Assembly: GCA_964593585.1 (NCBI GenBank)
Contig: CAZQIZ010000015.1
Span: 1-64,000, forward strand
Length of the DNA: 64,000 nt
Reading direction: 5' to 3'
Source of the DNA: JACQFV01 sp964593585
Lineage (GTDB): Bacteria; Zixibacteria; MSB-5A5; WJJR01
The notes under the pieces were generated by a model. The model did no database searches. It worked only from the letters and a program-made list of their open reading frames with translations, and had not been told where the DNA came from. Positions 43,801-51,571 of this stretch are shown one piece after another. Within the stretch, counting starts at the first letter, position 1, and each line of letters begins with the position of its first letter. Made by a program: the position numbers and the translations under genes.

Positions 43801-44479
43801 GAAAAAGAGCGTCTGGATTGTCGGCGGCGACGGCTGGGCCTATGACATCGGCTACGGCGGCCTCGATCATGTGCTGGCTTCGGGACGCAACGTCAACATC
43901 CTGGTGCTGGACACCGAGGTCTACTCGAACACCGGCGGGCAGATGTCGAAATCGACGCCGCGCGCGGCGGTGGCCAAGTTCGCCGCGGCCGGCAAGCCGG
44001 GACCGAAGAAGGACCTGGCGCTGATGGCCGCCACCTACGGCAACGTCTATGTCGCGCGGGTCGCCATGGGGGCCAAGGACGAGCACACGCTCAAGGCCTT
44101 CCTCGAGGCGGAATCCTACGACGGCCCCTCGATCATCATCGCCTACAGCCACTGCATCGCGCACGGCATCGACATGATGCGCGGCATGCAGAACCAGAAG
44201 GCGGCGGTGGCCTCGGGTCATTGGCCGCTGTTCCGCCATGATCCGCGCCGCGCCGAGCAGGGGCTCAATCCCTTCGTGCTCGACTCGGGGGCGCCGAAGA
44301 TGAAGATCGAGGATTACCTGCGCATGGAGAACCGCTACCAGATGCTGACCAAGAGTCATCCGGAGCGCTCCAAGGAACTCTGGAAGAACGCCCAGAAGGA
44401 CGTCAACGAGCGCTGGGAAAAGCATCAGCGCCTGGCATCCGGCGGCGACCACGAGCCGAAAACCGACGGGGGCGTGTAG
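40832..44479 (+). CDS. nifJ: Pyruvate:ferredoxin (flavodoxin) oxidoreductase, single-chain
   Basis: 1215 residues, the usual size. Converts pyruvate and CoA to acetyl-CoA and CO2, reducing ferredoxin. Domains in order: pyrimidine-binding (from YKTIDGNEAAAYTAYRLSEVIAIYPITPSSPMGE), gamma domain, two [4Fe-4S] ferredoxin motifs (CIACGKCAMVCPHS at about 719-732 and CTGCGVCVDICPAKNK at about 774-789), and a TPP domain with GACAGCGETPYLH, NATGCSSIYGG and LDTEVYSNTGGQMSKSTP. The ATG at 40832 follows AGGGG. Two bases separate it from the DHOD-like gene, so they are one operon. Implies anaerobic or low-potential metabolism. Confidence 0.97.
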   Translation: MSVAQPTSSTKPRPRMTPEPPPRRPQVYKTIDGNEAAAYTAYRLSEVIAIYPITPSSPMGELSDAWSSAIEPNIWGAIPSVVEMQSEGGASGAVHGALATGALTTTFTSSQGLLLMIPNMFKIAGELTPTVFHVAARAVAAHALSIFGDHSDVMAARSTGFALLASASVQEAHDFPLIAQAATLESRVPFVHFFDGFRTSHEVQKIALLDKEIMRAMIDEELVFAHRRRGLSPDHPVLRGSAQNPDVFFQARETVNPFYAAAPAIVQKQMDRFAELTGRRYNLFDYFGAPDAERVIVIMGSGADTARETVDDLVARGESVGVVVCRLYRPFDNAAFLAALPASAKSISVLDRTKEPGATGEPFYCDVVTAIRENEEEPSRRLRHTPRIRGGRYGLSSKEFTPAMVKGVFDDLKKDLPKNHFTIGIKDDVSLTSLDYDPLFRTTHKNRFAAVFYGLGSDGTVGANKNSIKIIGEGTDNYAQGYFVYDSKKAGSVTVSHLRFGPDPIRSAYLVNEAQFVGCHQFVFLEKYPVLELAAPGATFLLNSHYGPNEVWDHLPRTIQEEMIAKKLKFWVIDGYSVAKEAGMGGRINSVMQTCFFAISGIFPREEAIARIKAAIQSTYGVKGKEIVEMNWRAVDQTLAKLYEVKVPDKVTSRIELPPVVPDHAPEFVRKVTAPMIAGRGDDLPVSAMPCDGTFPLATAKWEKRNIAQEIPVWDGDICIACGKCAMVCPHSVIRIKVYDPKYLQNAPPTFKSIDAKDREWAGMKYTIQVAPEDCTGCGVCVDICPAKNKSETRLKALNMAPQPPLREPERANWDYFLTIPELDRKLVKQSSVRQSQVLEPLFEFSGACAGCGETPYLHLLTQLFGDRAIIANATGCSSIYGGNLPTTPYTVNAEGRGPAWSNSLFEDNAEFGMGFRLTIDQQRQAACDLLEAMESTLGAELVSALVTAEQKDEADIFEQRERVEILKRKLAEIDTPEARRLLSLADMLVKKSVWIVGGDGWAYDIGYGGLDHVLASGRNVNILVLDTEVYSNTGGQMSKSTPRAAVAKFAAAGKPGPKKDLALMAATYGNVYVARVAMGAKDEHTLKAFLEAESYDGPSIIIAYSHCIAHGIDMMRGMQNQKAAVASGHWPLFRHDPRRAEQGLNPFVLDSGAPKMKIEDYLRMENRYQMLTKSHPERSKELWKNAQKDVNERWEKHQRLASGGDHEPKTDGGV

Positions 44480-44481
44480 CG

Positions 44482-45480
44482 ATGGACCTGAGCACAACAT
44501 ACATGGGCATGACGCTGGCCAATCCGCTGGTGGCCTCGGCGTCGCCGCTGTCGGAAGAAATCGACAACATCAAGCGCCTCGAGGATGCCGGCGCCGCCGC
44601 GGTGGTGCTCTATTCGCTGTTTGAGGAACAACTCTCCCGCGAGCAGATGGCGCTCTATCACCACCTGTCGCAGGGCACCGAGAGTTTCGCCGAGGCGGTG
44701 ACCTACTTTCCCGAGCCCCCCGAGTTTCACGTCGGACCGGAAAAGTACCTCGAGCACATCCGCCGGGCCAAGCAGGCGGTGAAGATTCCGGTGATCGCCA
44801 GTCTCAATGGCTGCACCAACGGCGGTTGGACCGAATTCGCGCGCCTGATGCAACAGGCCGGAGCCGACGCCATCGAACTGAACATCTACACCTTGCCCAC
44901 CGATCTGGAGCGCACCGGAGCCGAAGTGGAGCAGGACTGCCTCGACACGGTCCGGGCGGTCAAGTCGTCGGTGGGCATCCCGGTGGCGGTGAAGCTGTCG
45001 CCGTTCTACAGCTCGATGGCCAACATGGCGCGGCGGCTGGATGACGCCGGGGCCGACGGGCTGGTGCTGTTCAATCGCTTCTACCAGCCGGACATCGACC
45101 TGGAGACGCTCGACGTTCACCCGAATGTCCTGCTCAGCCAGCCGCAGGCGTTGCGTCTGCCGCTGCGCTGGATCGCGATCCTCCACGGCCGTGTGCGCGC
45201 CAGTCTGGCCGCGACCAGCGGCGTGCATAACGCCGGCGATTCGTTGAAACTGCTGATGGCCGGCGCCAACGCCACGATGATGTGCTCGGTCCTGCTGAAG
45301 CGCGGCATCGGACACTTGTCGCTGGTGCTCGAGGAAATGCGTCATTGGCTGAAGGAACACGAGTACTCCTCGGTACGTCAGTTGCAGGGGTCGATGAGCC
45401 ACCTGCACACGCAGGACCCGTCGTCGTACGAGCGTGTGCAGTACATGCGCGCCCTGCACAGCGTGCCGGTGCCGGATTAG
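44482..45480 (+). CDS. Dihydroorotate-dehydrogenase-like flavoprotein
   Basis: 332 residues with a TIM-barrel fold like class 1 PyrD (DLSTTYMGMTLANPLVASASPLS, PVIASLNGCTNGGW, GADAIELNIYTLP, PVAVKLSPFYSS, GADGLVLFNRFYQPDI, AATSGVHNAGDSLKLLMAGA). It lacks the PyrD active-site loop, as do relatives that regularly follow nifJ or related ferredoxin oxidoreductases. Real substrate unknown; pyrimidine synthesis is unlikely. A strong terminator follows. Confidence 0.88.
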   Translation: MDLSTTYMGMTLANPLVASASPLSEEIDNIKRLEDAGAAAVVLYSLFEEQLSREQMALYHHLSQGTESFAEAVTYFPEPPEFHVGPEKYLEHIRRAKQAVKIPVIASLNGCTNGGWTEFARLMQQAGADAIELNIYTLPTDLERTGAEVEQDCLDTVRAVKSSVGIPVAVKLSPFYSSMANMARRLDDAGADGLVLFNRFYQPDIDLETLDVHPNVLLSQPQALRLPLRWIAILHGRVRASLAATSGVHNAGDSLKLLMAGANATMMCSVLLKRGIGHLSLVLEEMRHWLKEHEYSSVRQLQGSMSHLHTQDPSSYERVQYMRALHSVPVPD

Positions 45481-45496
45481 GACGACCGAAGACCCA

Positions 45497-45540
45497 GGGC
45501 CCGTCGGGAGCGCCAACGCTTCGGACGGGCCCGATTTTTT
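45497..45540 (+). terminator. Terminator of the nifJ operon
   Basis: Nine-base stem GGGCCCGTC/GACGGGCCC with an inner GAGCG-type stem, then GATTTTTTT. Starts 17 bases after the stop codon. Confidence 0.85.
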
Positions 45541-45546
45541 TATGGC

Positions 45547-45575
45547 TTGACGGCCCGGTCAGGGATGGCGATTAT
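45547..45575 (+). promoter_or_regulatory. Promoter of tRNA-Glu
   Basis: TTGACG and GATTAT with a 17-base spacer, 41 bases before the tRNA. A small GATTCGCC/GGCGAGTC hairpin lies between. Confidence 0.5.
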
Positions 45576-45615
45576 AGGCGGCTGTGATTCGCCTCGAAAG
45601 GCGAGTCGTTGAGCC

Positions 45616-45690
<75 letters not shown>

Positions 45691-45716
45691 CTTTCCTTTT
45701 CAGGCCCGAAACGCAT

Positions 45717-45754
45717 CCGGCCCCGATTCGATGATGACATCGAACCGGGGCCGG
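45717..45754. terminator. Bidirectional terminator between tRNA-Glu and the Ser/Thr kinase gene
   Basis: Long stem CCGGCCCCGATTCGATG against CATCGAACCGGGGCCGG (one mismatch), loop ATGA, between converging genes. No strong T-tract either side. Confidence 0.6.
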
Positions 45755-45797
45755 ACTCTATTCGGGGTCGGTCCGGCCGTTGCCGCCCGACGGCTGA

Positions 45798-48707
45798 CTA
45801 CTGTGCGGTCAGACTGGCATAGAGACGCTTGGCGTCGGTCATCCAGGGCACTTCCCAGTCGGCATTCCCCCAGAAGACCATCAGCCGCTGCAGCGCCTCA
45901 ATGGCGTCCTTGTTGCGCCCCAATTTGACGAGGGCATCGGCCTGCAGTTGCAGGCCCCGCAGGTAGGGCGCGCCGATCCAGTTTACCTCGGACTCCTCGC
46001 GCAGTTGAACCAGTTCGCGCAGGGCTTCGTCGTAGCGTCCCATCCCGATCAGGGCTTCGGCGATATTGGCGCGCCAGAGGGTGGTGTCGTTGCCGTAGCG
46101 GCGGCTGCGCAGGAAGTGATCGTAGGCGGCCTTGTAATCGCGCATCTCGATGGCCAGGCACCCCTCGATGCCAGCGGCTTCGCCCAACAGGTCGAGGCTG
46201 TCGAGCCGTCCGCCCCACTCGGCGCGCACTTTCTGGATCAACTGACGGGCTTCGTCGCCGCGCTGCAGCTTGCAGAGGGCATAGGCCTGCAGGAGATCTC
46301 CCTGCGGGCTGATCGTGTCGATCTGCGCGACGCGGCGGAATTCCTCCAGCGCCTCGGCGGGACGACCGCCATCGAGGTAGACCCACCCCAGGTTGTTGCG
46401 GGCGCCGGCCTCCTGATCGCGCAGATCGGCGGCCTCGGCCATGGTGGCGGCCTTGCGGAGCACATTGACCGCCTCGTTGAACCGTCCCCAGGTCTTGTGG
46501 ACAGAGGCGACGCTGCGCAGCGCCAGTTGGCGGGTCAGCTGATTGTCGCTGGCCAGAGTCTTGGAATACCAGGTGATGGCGCTGTCGGGCTCGCCCTGCA
46601 GGACGAAGATGCGGGCGATTTCGCGGTAGCCATTGCGCTTTTCCGGGTCGACATCAATGGCGCGCTGGTACCAGACCCGCGCCGAATCAAGCCGTCCCTG
46701 CGCCAATTGCACATCGCCGAGAATTTCCAGCGGAATCACGTCGTGTGGGCGCACCTCGCGATAATGCGTGGCGACCTCGGTGGCGGCGGCGTAGTCCTTC
46801 TTCCTCAAATACGCTTGCGCCAGCCCCAGGAGCGCATACGGGTAGTCGGGATCCAGCTCGAGGGCGCGGCGGCAGTAGAGGATCGTCGTGTCGGCCTCGT
46901 TGCGGATGCCGCCGGCGGCGAAATTCGCCACCCAGAAGAAGGCCTCTTTGTGGGTGGGGCACTCGACGGTCGAGCGCTTGAGCGTCCGCAGCGCCGCTTC
47001 GTAGTCGCGTTTCTCGCCGATCTCCACGGCCAGCGCCTGGACCAGCAGCCGCTCGCAGGTGGGCACGCGGTCGATGTAGCGTCGCGCCACGGCCATCGCC
47101 GCAAAGCCCTCCTCGGAACGGCCATCGGAGAAGTAGGCGATGGCCTTGCGCAGGTAGGCCAAGGCAAAGGCCGAATCGAGTTCGGTGGCGCGGTCGAAGT
47201 GCGGGTGGGCCGCATCCCAGTCCAGCGCGTGGTAGAATTCCATCCCCCGCAGATACTCGCGGTAGGCCTCGGGGTTGTTGGTGGTGGCATCGGACACCGG
47301 GATGTCGCCGGCCAGCGCCTGCGTCTCGGAGAGTCCGATGCGGCGCTTGATGCGCAGCGAAAGGTCATCGACCATGGCAAACAGATCGTCGCCGTCGACC
47401 CGCTCCGAGCCGACCACGTCGCCGCTGGCGACATCGATGATCTGGGCGGTGATAATCGAGCGGCCGCCCAGTTTGGAGAGCGCGCCGGTCAAAAGCCTGG
47501 TCGCCCCGGCCTTCTTGGCGATGTCGATGGCGTCGCTTTTGGCGATCCGTCCGCTGCCGTCATCGAACTCATGCTTGGCCAGGTCATAGAGACGCTGGCT
47601 GGAGACCACTTTGACGAACTCGGAGGCCGACAGATCGGTGGTGAGCAGGTCGGCGATGATGTCGCCTTGGCGGTCGCTGTCGCGGGGATCGCTCAGGTTT
47701 TCGAAATTGAGCACCGCGACAGTGTTCTCGTTGGCGACCGCTTCGCCGCGCTGGGGACGGGAGCCATCGTCGCTGTCCAGCGCGAAGAGGATGCCCATCA
47801 TAATGGCGGCCACGCCGGCGATCCCCCAGAGGAGGCGGCGGCGACGCCCGCGGCGGTAGACCGGCAATTGTCCGGACGAGATGCGCGAGATTTCCATCGC
47901 GCGCGCCACGGCGCGCAGATCGGCTTCGACCGCGCCGCTGTCCGGGTAGCGCTCATCGCGTTTCTTGGACAGACAACGCTCGATCACCGCGATGATCGGA
48001 TCGGGAATCTCCGGATCGAGGGTCTTGAGCGGCGCGGGCTGCTCATGGACGATGCAGTAGAGCGCCGCCGCGGCGTGCTCGGCGGCGAAAGCCATCTTGC
48101 CGCCGAACATCTCGTAGAGCAAAACACCCAGCGAGAAGACATCGGAGCGGGCGTCGATTTCCATCCCCTGCGCCTGCTCGGGGGACATGTAGCCGACGGT
48201 GCCGACAGTGGCGCCGCGGTTGGTCAGGCCGGAGGATTCGCGCAACTTGGCCAGGCCGAAGTCGGTCAGACGGGCGCGGTCATCCTTGCCGATCAGGACA
48301 TTCTCGGGCTTGATGTCGCGATGAATGATGCCATGGGTATGGGCGGCGCCGAGGGCCGAAGCCAGCTGGATGCCATAACGGATGGCCTGCTCGCGCGAGA
48401 GGCGACCGCGGGCCATCTTTGCCTTGAGCGTCTCGCCATCGACGTAGGCCATGGCGATGAACGGCTGGCCATCGTAATCGTTGATCTCGTAGATGGTCAG
48501 GATATTCGGGTGGTCGATCGAGGAGGCCGAGGTGGCCTCCAGCTCGAGCCGGCGGCGGCGTTCGGGGTCGGTGGCAAACTCACGCGGCAGGAACTTGAGG
48601 GCGACTTTGCGGCCGAGCTTGGTGTCGGTGGCCAGGAAGACCTCGCCCATGCCGCCCGCCCCCAACCGGGCGATCACCTGGTAATGACGGATTGTCTGGT
48701 CAATCAT
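45798..48707 (-). CDS. Membrane Ser/Thr protein kinase with TolB-like and TPR domains
   Basis: 969 residues. PknB-type kinase (1-275) with GAGGMGEV (16-23), K38, IIHRDIKPEN (D131, K133, N136), DFG (149-151) and the activation segment GTVGYMSPEQ, so it should be active. One membrane segment (about 288-306), then a TolB N-terminal/FlgO-like domain (about 325-460: VAVLNFENLSDPRDSDRQGDIIADLLTTDL) and about 10 TPRs to the end (for example LDPDYPYALLGLAQAYLRKKDYAAATEVATHYREVRP). The kinase faces the cytoplasm, with TolB/TPR parts outside the inner membrane. Target unknown. Confidence 0.92.
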   Translation of the reverse strand: MIDQTIRHYQVIARLGAGGMGEVFLATDTKLGRKVALKFLPREFATDPERRRRLELEATSASSIDHPNILTIYEINDYDGQPFIAMAYVDGETLKAKMARGRLSREQAIRYGIQLASALGAAHTHGIIHRDIKPENVLIGKDDRARLTDFGLAKLRESSGLTNRGATVGTVGYMSPEQAQGMEIDARSDVFSLGVLLYEMFGGKMAFAAEHAAAALYCIVHEQPAPLKTLDPEIPDPIIAVIERCLSKKRDERYPDSGAVEADLRAVARAMEISRISSGQLPVYRRGRRRRLLWGIAGVAAIMMGILFALDSDDGSRPQRGEAVANENTVAVLNFENLSDPRDSDRQGDIIADLLTTDLSASEFVKVVSSQRLYDLAKHEFDDGSGRIAKSDAIDIAKKAGATRLLTGALSKLGGRSIITAQIIDVASGDVVGSERVDGDDLFAMVDDLSLRIKRRIGLSETQALAGDIPVSDATTNNPEAYREYLRGMEFYHALDWDAAHPHFDRATELDSAFALAYLRKAIAYFSDGRSEEGFAAMAVARRYIDRVPTCERLLVQALAVEIGEKRDYEAALRTLKRSTVECPTHKEAFFWVANFAAGGIRNEADTTILYCRRALELDPDYPYALLGLAQAYLRKKDYAAATEVATHYREVRPHDVIPLEILGDVQLAQGRLDSARVWYQRAIDVDPEKRNGYREIARIFVLQGEPDSAITWYSKTLASDNQLTRQLALRSVASVHKTWGRFNEAVNVLRKAATMAEAADLRDQEAGARNNLGWVYLDGGRPAEALEEFRRVAQIDTISPQGDLLQAYALCKLQRGDEARQLIQKVRAEWGGRLDSLDLLGEAAGIEGCLAIEMRDYKAAYDHFLRSRRYGNDTTLWRANIAEALIGMGRYDEALRELVQLREESEVNWIGAPYLRGLQLQADALVKLGRNKDAIEALQRLMVFWGNADWEVPWMTDAKRLYASLTAQ

Positions 48708-48840
48708 CGAGGAGAATCACTCGTTCCGGCGCGCGATTGTCAACACGTACCTCGGGGCTGCTTTTTGACTGTCGAATTCCGGCTCCCCGACTAAATTGTA
48801 CTGGATTGGGCGCGCGAATGTTGCGCCTTTGTCCTCCCCC

Positions 48841-49476
48841 ATGACCGATCCGACCACATTCACCCTGCGCGTGGAGAAGGTGTCGAAATCCTTCGGACGG
48901 CGAATCATCTGCCGCGCGGTCGAGCTGGAGCTGGCCGCCGACGAGAGCATCGCGGTGGTCGGGCCGAACGGCTCGGGCAAATCGACCTTTGTGAAGATGC
49001 TGGCCGGGCTGGTCCGTCCCGATCGGGGACGGGTCAGCCATCATCGCGACGGACGCGAAATCAAGCCGGAGCATTGGCATCGTCATCTGGGGATGGTCTC
49101 GCCGGAGCTGGCGCTCTACGAGGAATTGAGCGGGTATGAGAATCTGGCGTTTGCCGCCGCGGTTCTCGGATTGCATGCCGATCGGGCGCACCTCGACACG
49201 TTGCTGGAGGAAGTCGGCCTCAGCGGTCGTGGCGCGGATCTGGTCGGAACCTATTCCTCGGGGATGAAGCACCGCCTCAAATTCGCCGCCGCCTTCCTGA
49301 AGGAACCAGCGTTGCTGCTTTTGGATGAACCGACGGTGATGCTGGATGAGGACGGCGCGGCGCGTGTCTGGGCGGCGCTGGCGCGCCGTCGGGCCGCGGT
49401 GGTGATCGCCACCAACGATCCCGATGAGGCGCGACGCGCCCAGCGGCAGGTGACCATGGGGGCGGCCGGTGCATAA
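48841..49476 (+). CDS. ccmA: Cytochrome c maturation ABC transporter ATP-binding protein
   Basis: 211 residues. ATPase of the CcmAB(CD) complex that releases heme-loaded CcmE. Walker A GPNGSGKST (about 42-50), signature YSSGMKHRLKFAAAF with the usual LSGGQ replaced by YSSGM as in CcmA, Walker B LLLLDEPTVMLDE. First of five overlapping or adjacent ccm genes. Start MTDPTT chosen because FTLRVEKVSKSFG aligns with the family N-terminus. Confidence 0.88.
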   Translation: MTDPTTFTLRVEKVSKSFGRRIICRAVELELAADESIAVVGPNGSGKSTFVKMLAGLVRPDRGRVSHHRDGREIKPEHWHRHLGMVSPELALYEELSGYENLAFAAAVLGLHADRAHLDTLLEEVGLSGRGADLVGTYSSGMKHRLKFAAAFLKEPALLLLDEPTVMLDEDGAARVWAALARRRAAVVIATNDPDEARRAQRQVTMGAAGA

Positions 49477-50128
49477 GGCCTGGGCGGTCCTGGTCAAGGA
49501 TGTGCGCGCCGAGTACCGGACACGGTATGCGGTCAACGCGCTCTTCTTGTTTGCCCTGGTGACGCTCACGGCGCTGTCGTTTGCCACCGGCGGCGCCGCG
49601 CTCTCCCCGCTACTGGCCGCGGTGTTCTACTGGGTCATCCTCTTCTTTTCGGTCTTTTCGTCGCTGGCGCAGACCTTCGTCAAGGAGGCGGAGACCAAGA
49701 CCGAGTTCTTCCTGAAGCTGAACGCGCCGGACGACGCGGTGTTCTTCGGCAAGTGGACCTTCAACCTGATCCTCGTGTTTCTGCTGAATGTGATCCTGAC
49801 GCCGCTGTTTGTGATCATGCTCAATATCACACTGGCGCAGTGGGGTGTCTGGCTTGTGACCTTGTGCCTGGGCGGGATCGGGCTGGTGTCGACCACCACC
49901 TTGCTGGGGGCATTGATTGCCGCCGCGAATGTGCGCGGAGCGCTCTTTTCGGTGCTGGCGTTCCCGGTGTTGTTGCCGCTTTTGGTCACCGCGATCCGGG
50001 TCTCGGAAACCTGCTTTGGCGGCGGCACGGAGCTGGCCCAAGTCGACGCGTTTCTGGTGCTGGGATCGTACGCGGTGGTCTCGACCACAGCGGCATGGCT
50101 GCTTTTCCCCTTCGTCTGGCGGGATTAA
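49469..50128 (+). CDS. ccmB: Heme exporter subunit CcmB
   Basis: 219 residues, six predicted membrane helices, GTG start inside the end of ccmA (8-base overlap). Family features: KDVRAEYRTRYAVNALFLFALVTL at the N-terminus, FSSLAQTFVKEAETKTEFFLKLNAPDDAVFFGKW in the first cytoplasmic loop, and LLPLLVTAIRV. Membrane partner of CcmA. Confidence 0.92.
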   Translation: MHKAWAVLVKDVRAEYRTRYAVNALFLFALVTLTALSFATGGAALSPLLAAVFYWVILFFSVFSSLAQTFVKEAETKTEFFLKLNAPDDAVFFGKWTFNLILVFLLNVILTPLFVIMLNITLAQWGVWLVTLCLGGIGLVSTTTLLGALIAAANVRGALFSVLAFPVLLPLLVTAIRVSETCFGGGTELAQVDAFLVLGSYAVVSTTAAWLLFPFVWRD

Positions 50129-50221
50129 GCGGGTGTCAAAAAGTCTGAGCGAATCGGTTTGGTTTTGGACCGTACGGAAGCGACGCTGTATAATCAGCCG
50201 GCATGGGACGGGAGGCGTAGG

Positions 50222-50896
50222 GTGCTTTTGGTGCGCATAGGGGCGATCGTCCTGATCACGGCGGTGACGGTGCTGGCGTTTGTGACCGGTCCGCCGCTGG
50301 CGGCGATGCAATCGGGTGGCGAGGCCTCGCGTTTGTTTTACTTCCATGTGCCGATCGCGCAAGTGTCGTTTCTGTCATTCATGGTGGCGGCGGTCTACGC
50401 GATTATCTACCTGCGCAAACGCCGTCCCGACCATGACCGCGCGGCGGCTACGGGGGCGGAAATCGGCCTGATCTTTTCGATTGTCGCGCTGGTGACCGGG
50501 GCGCTCTGGGCCAAGCAGGCTTGGGGGGCATACTGGAACTGGGACCCGCGGCAACTATTCCTGTTTGCGCTGGTGCTCTTTTATGGGGCGTTCTTCGCCC
50601 TGCGGCAGGCGACCACCAATCCCGATACCAAGCGGCGGGTCTCGGCGGTGTATCTGATATTCGGCGGGGCGATCTCGCCGTTTCTGTTCTTTGTCTTGCC
50701 GCGTCTGTACCGCTCGCTGCACGAGGACGCCAACCAGGTGGTGGTGGCGGCGGGGTCGCAATCGACCATGTCCCCGCAGGTTGCAAGCATTTTCGGCGCC
50801 TCGACGCTGGGTTTCCTGCTGCTCTATGTCTGGATGTTCAAATTGGGTGTGGCCGCCGCGCGTATTGAGGACGGCCCGGATGCGGATGGGGAGTGA
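50222..50896 (+). CDS. ccmC: Heme handling protein CcmC
   Basis: 224 residues with six membrane helices. Presents heme to CcmE. Contains the WWD-type motif WGAYWNWDPRQ and flanking heme-ligand His residues (FYFHVPIAQVSF; RLYRSLHEDANQV). The GTG at 50222 has GGGAGG six bases upstream and is preferred over a TTG at 50159 without one. Ends 3 bases before the small ccmD-like gene. Confidence 0.92.
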   Translation: MLLVRIGAIVLITAVTVLAFVTGPPLAAMQSGGEASRLFYFHVPIAQVSFLSFMVAAVYAIIYLRKRRPDHDRAAATGAEIGLIFSIVALVTGALWAKQAWGAYWNWDPRQLFLFALVLFYGAFFALRQATTNPDTKRRVSAVYLIFGGAISPFLFFVLPRLYRSLHEDANQVVVAAGSQSTMSPQVASIFGASTLGFLLLYVWMFKLGVAAARIEDGPDADGE

Positions 50897-50899
50897 CAA

Positions 50900-51013
50900 A
50901 TGAACGCGAACACAACGGCCGTGGTCGGGGTTCTCATCGTCTGGGCGGGGATCGTCTGGTATCTGGTACGAATTGACCGTCGGATTAAACGCGGAGCGCG
51001 AATCGATGAATAA
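50900..51013 (+). CDS. ccmD: Small single-helix protein, probable CcmD
   Basis: 37 residues: a short N-terminus, one membrane helix (about 7-23, VVGVLIVWAGIVWYLV) and a basic tail RIDRRIKRGAR. Size, topology and place between ccmC and ccmE fit CcmD, which stabilises CcmABC and helps release holo-CcmE. Its last codons overlap the ccmE start (ATGAATAA). Identified from position and topology, as CcmD sequences are poorly conserved. Confidence 0.75.
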   Translation: MNANTTAVVGVLIVWAGIVWYLVRIDRRIKRGARIDE

Positions 51014-51422
51014 ACGGTACATCGTGGGAATCGGGATCATCGTGATCTGCGGGGTAGTGGGGTTTTCCGCCTTCCGCGGGTCGCTGACACCCTATGTCAG
51101 TTTCGCCGAGGCGCGGCAACTGGATCGTAATTGTCAGGTCATGGGGACCATCGATAAGGAGAATGTTCGTTACGACCACGCCGCCGGGACTCTGCATTTC
51201 AACATCATCGACGAGCAGGGGCACTCATTGCCGGTGGCTTACAAGGGCGTGACACCGGGGAATTTCGACCAGGCCAACTCGGTGGTTTGCCAGGGGCAGT
51301 TTGTGGCGGGGACATTCGAGGCCAACAACTTGCTGGTCAAATGTCCCTCGAAGTACCAAGGCATGGAAGCGGCCGGCGAACAAAACCCGCACGAAGCCAA
51401 GCCGACCAACGACGGCGTCTAA
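51006..51422 (+). CDS. ccmE: Heme chaperone CcmE, CXXXY variant
   Basis: 138 residues. N-terminal anchor (about 5-21), then the CcmE OB-fold (TPYVSFAEARQLDRNCQVMGTID, GTLHFNIIDEQGHSLPVAYKGVTPGNFDQANSVVCQGQF). The heme-attachment site reads LLVKCPSKYQG: Cys113 replaces the usual His, giving CX3Y instead of HX3Y. Known CXXXY CcmE proteins belong to a variant System I in archaea and some bacteria that lacks CcmH. C43 and C95 are additional Cys. Overlaps ccmD. No ccmF, ccmG or ccmH is in the window. Confidence 0.92.
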   Translation: MNKRYIVGIGIIVICGVVGFSAFRGSLTPYVSFAEARQLDRNCQVMGTIDKENVRYDHAAGTLHFNIIDEQGHSLPVAYKGVTPGNFDQANSVVCQGQFVAGTFEANNLLVKCPSKYQGMEAAGEQNPHEAKPTNDGV

Positions 51423-51447
51423 ATTCCTCCACGATTGATCTTACTTG

Positions 51448-51470
51448 GGCCGCCCCGGGGCGGCCTTTTT
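51448..51470 (+). terminator. Terminator of the ccm operon
   Basis: Perfect 9-bp stem GGCCGCCCC/GGGGCGGCC followed by TTTTTG, 26 bases past the ccmE stop. It separates the ccm genes from the phosphorelay. Confidence 0.85.
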
Positions 51471-51571
51471 GTTTCCAGTTGGCGCACAAGGATTTCGGCA
51501 AAATGCCGATACAGAAATGGGGTATCCGGCTCCGATGCCGGACGTGGACCCCGACGAGGTTGCTGCGCCCG

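Noticed and set aside
45948..48794. A 948-codon plus-strand frame opposite the Ser/Thr kinase
   Set aside because: Antisense shadow; the kinase strand has all catalytic motifs.
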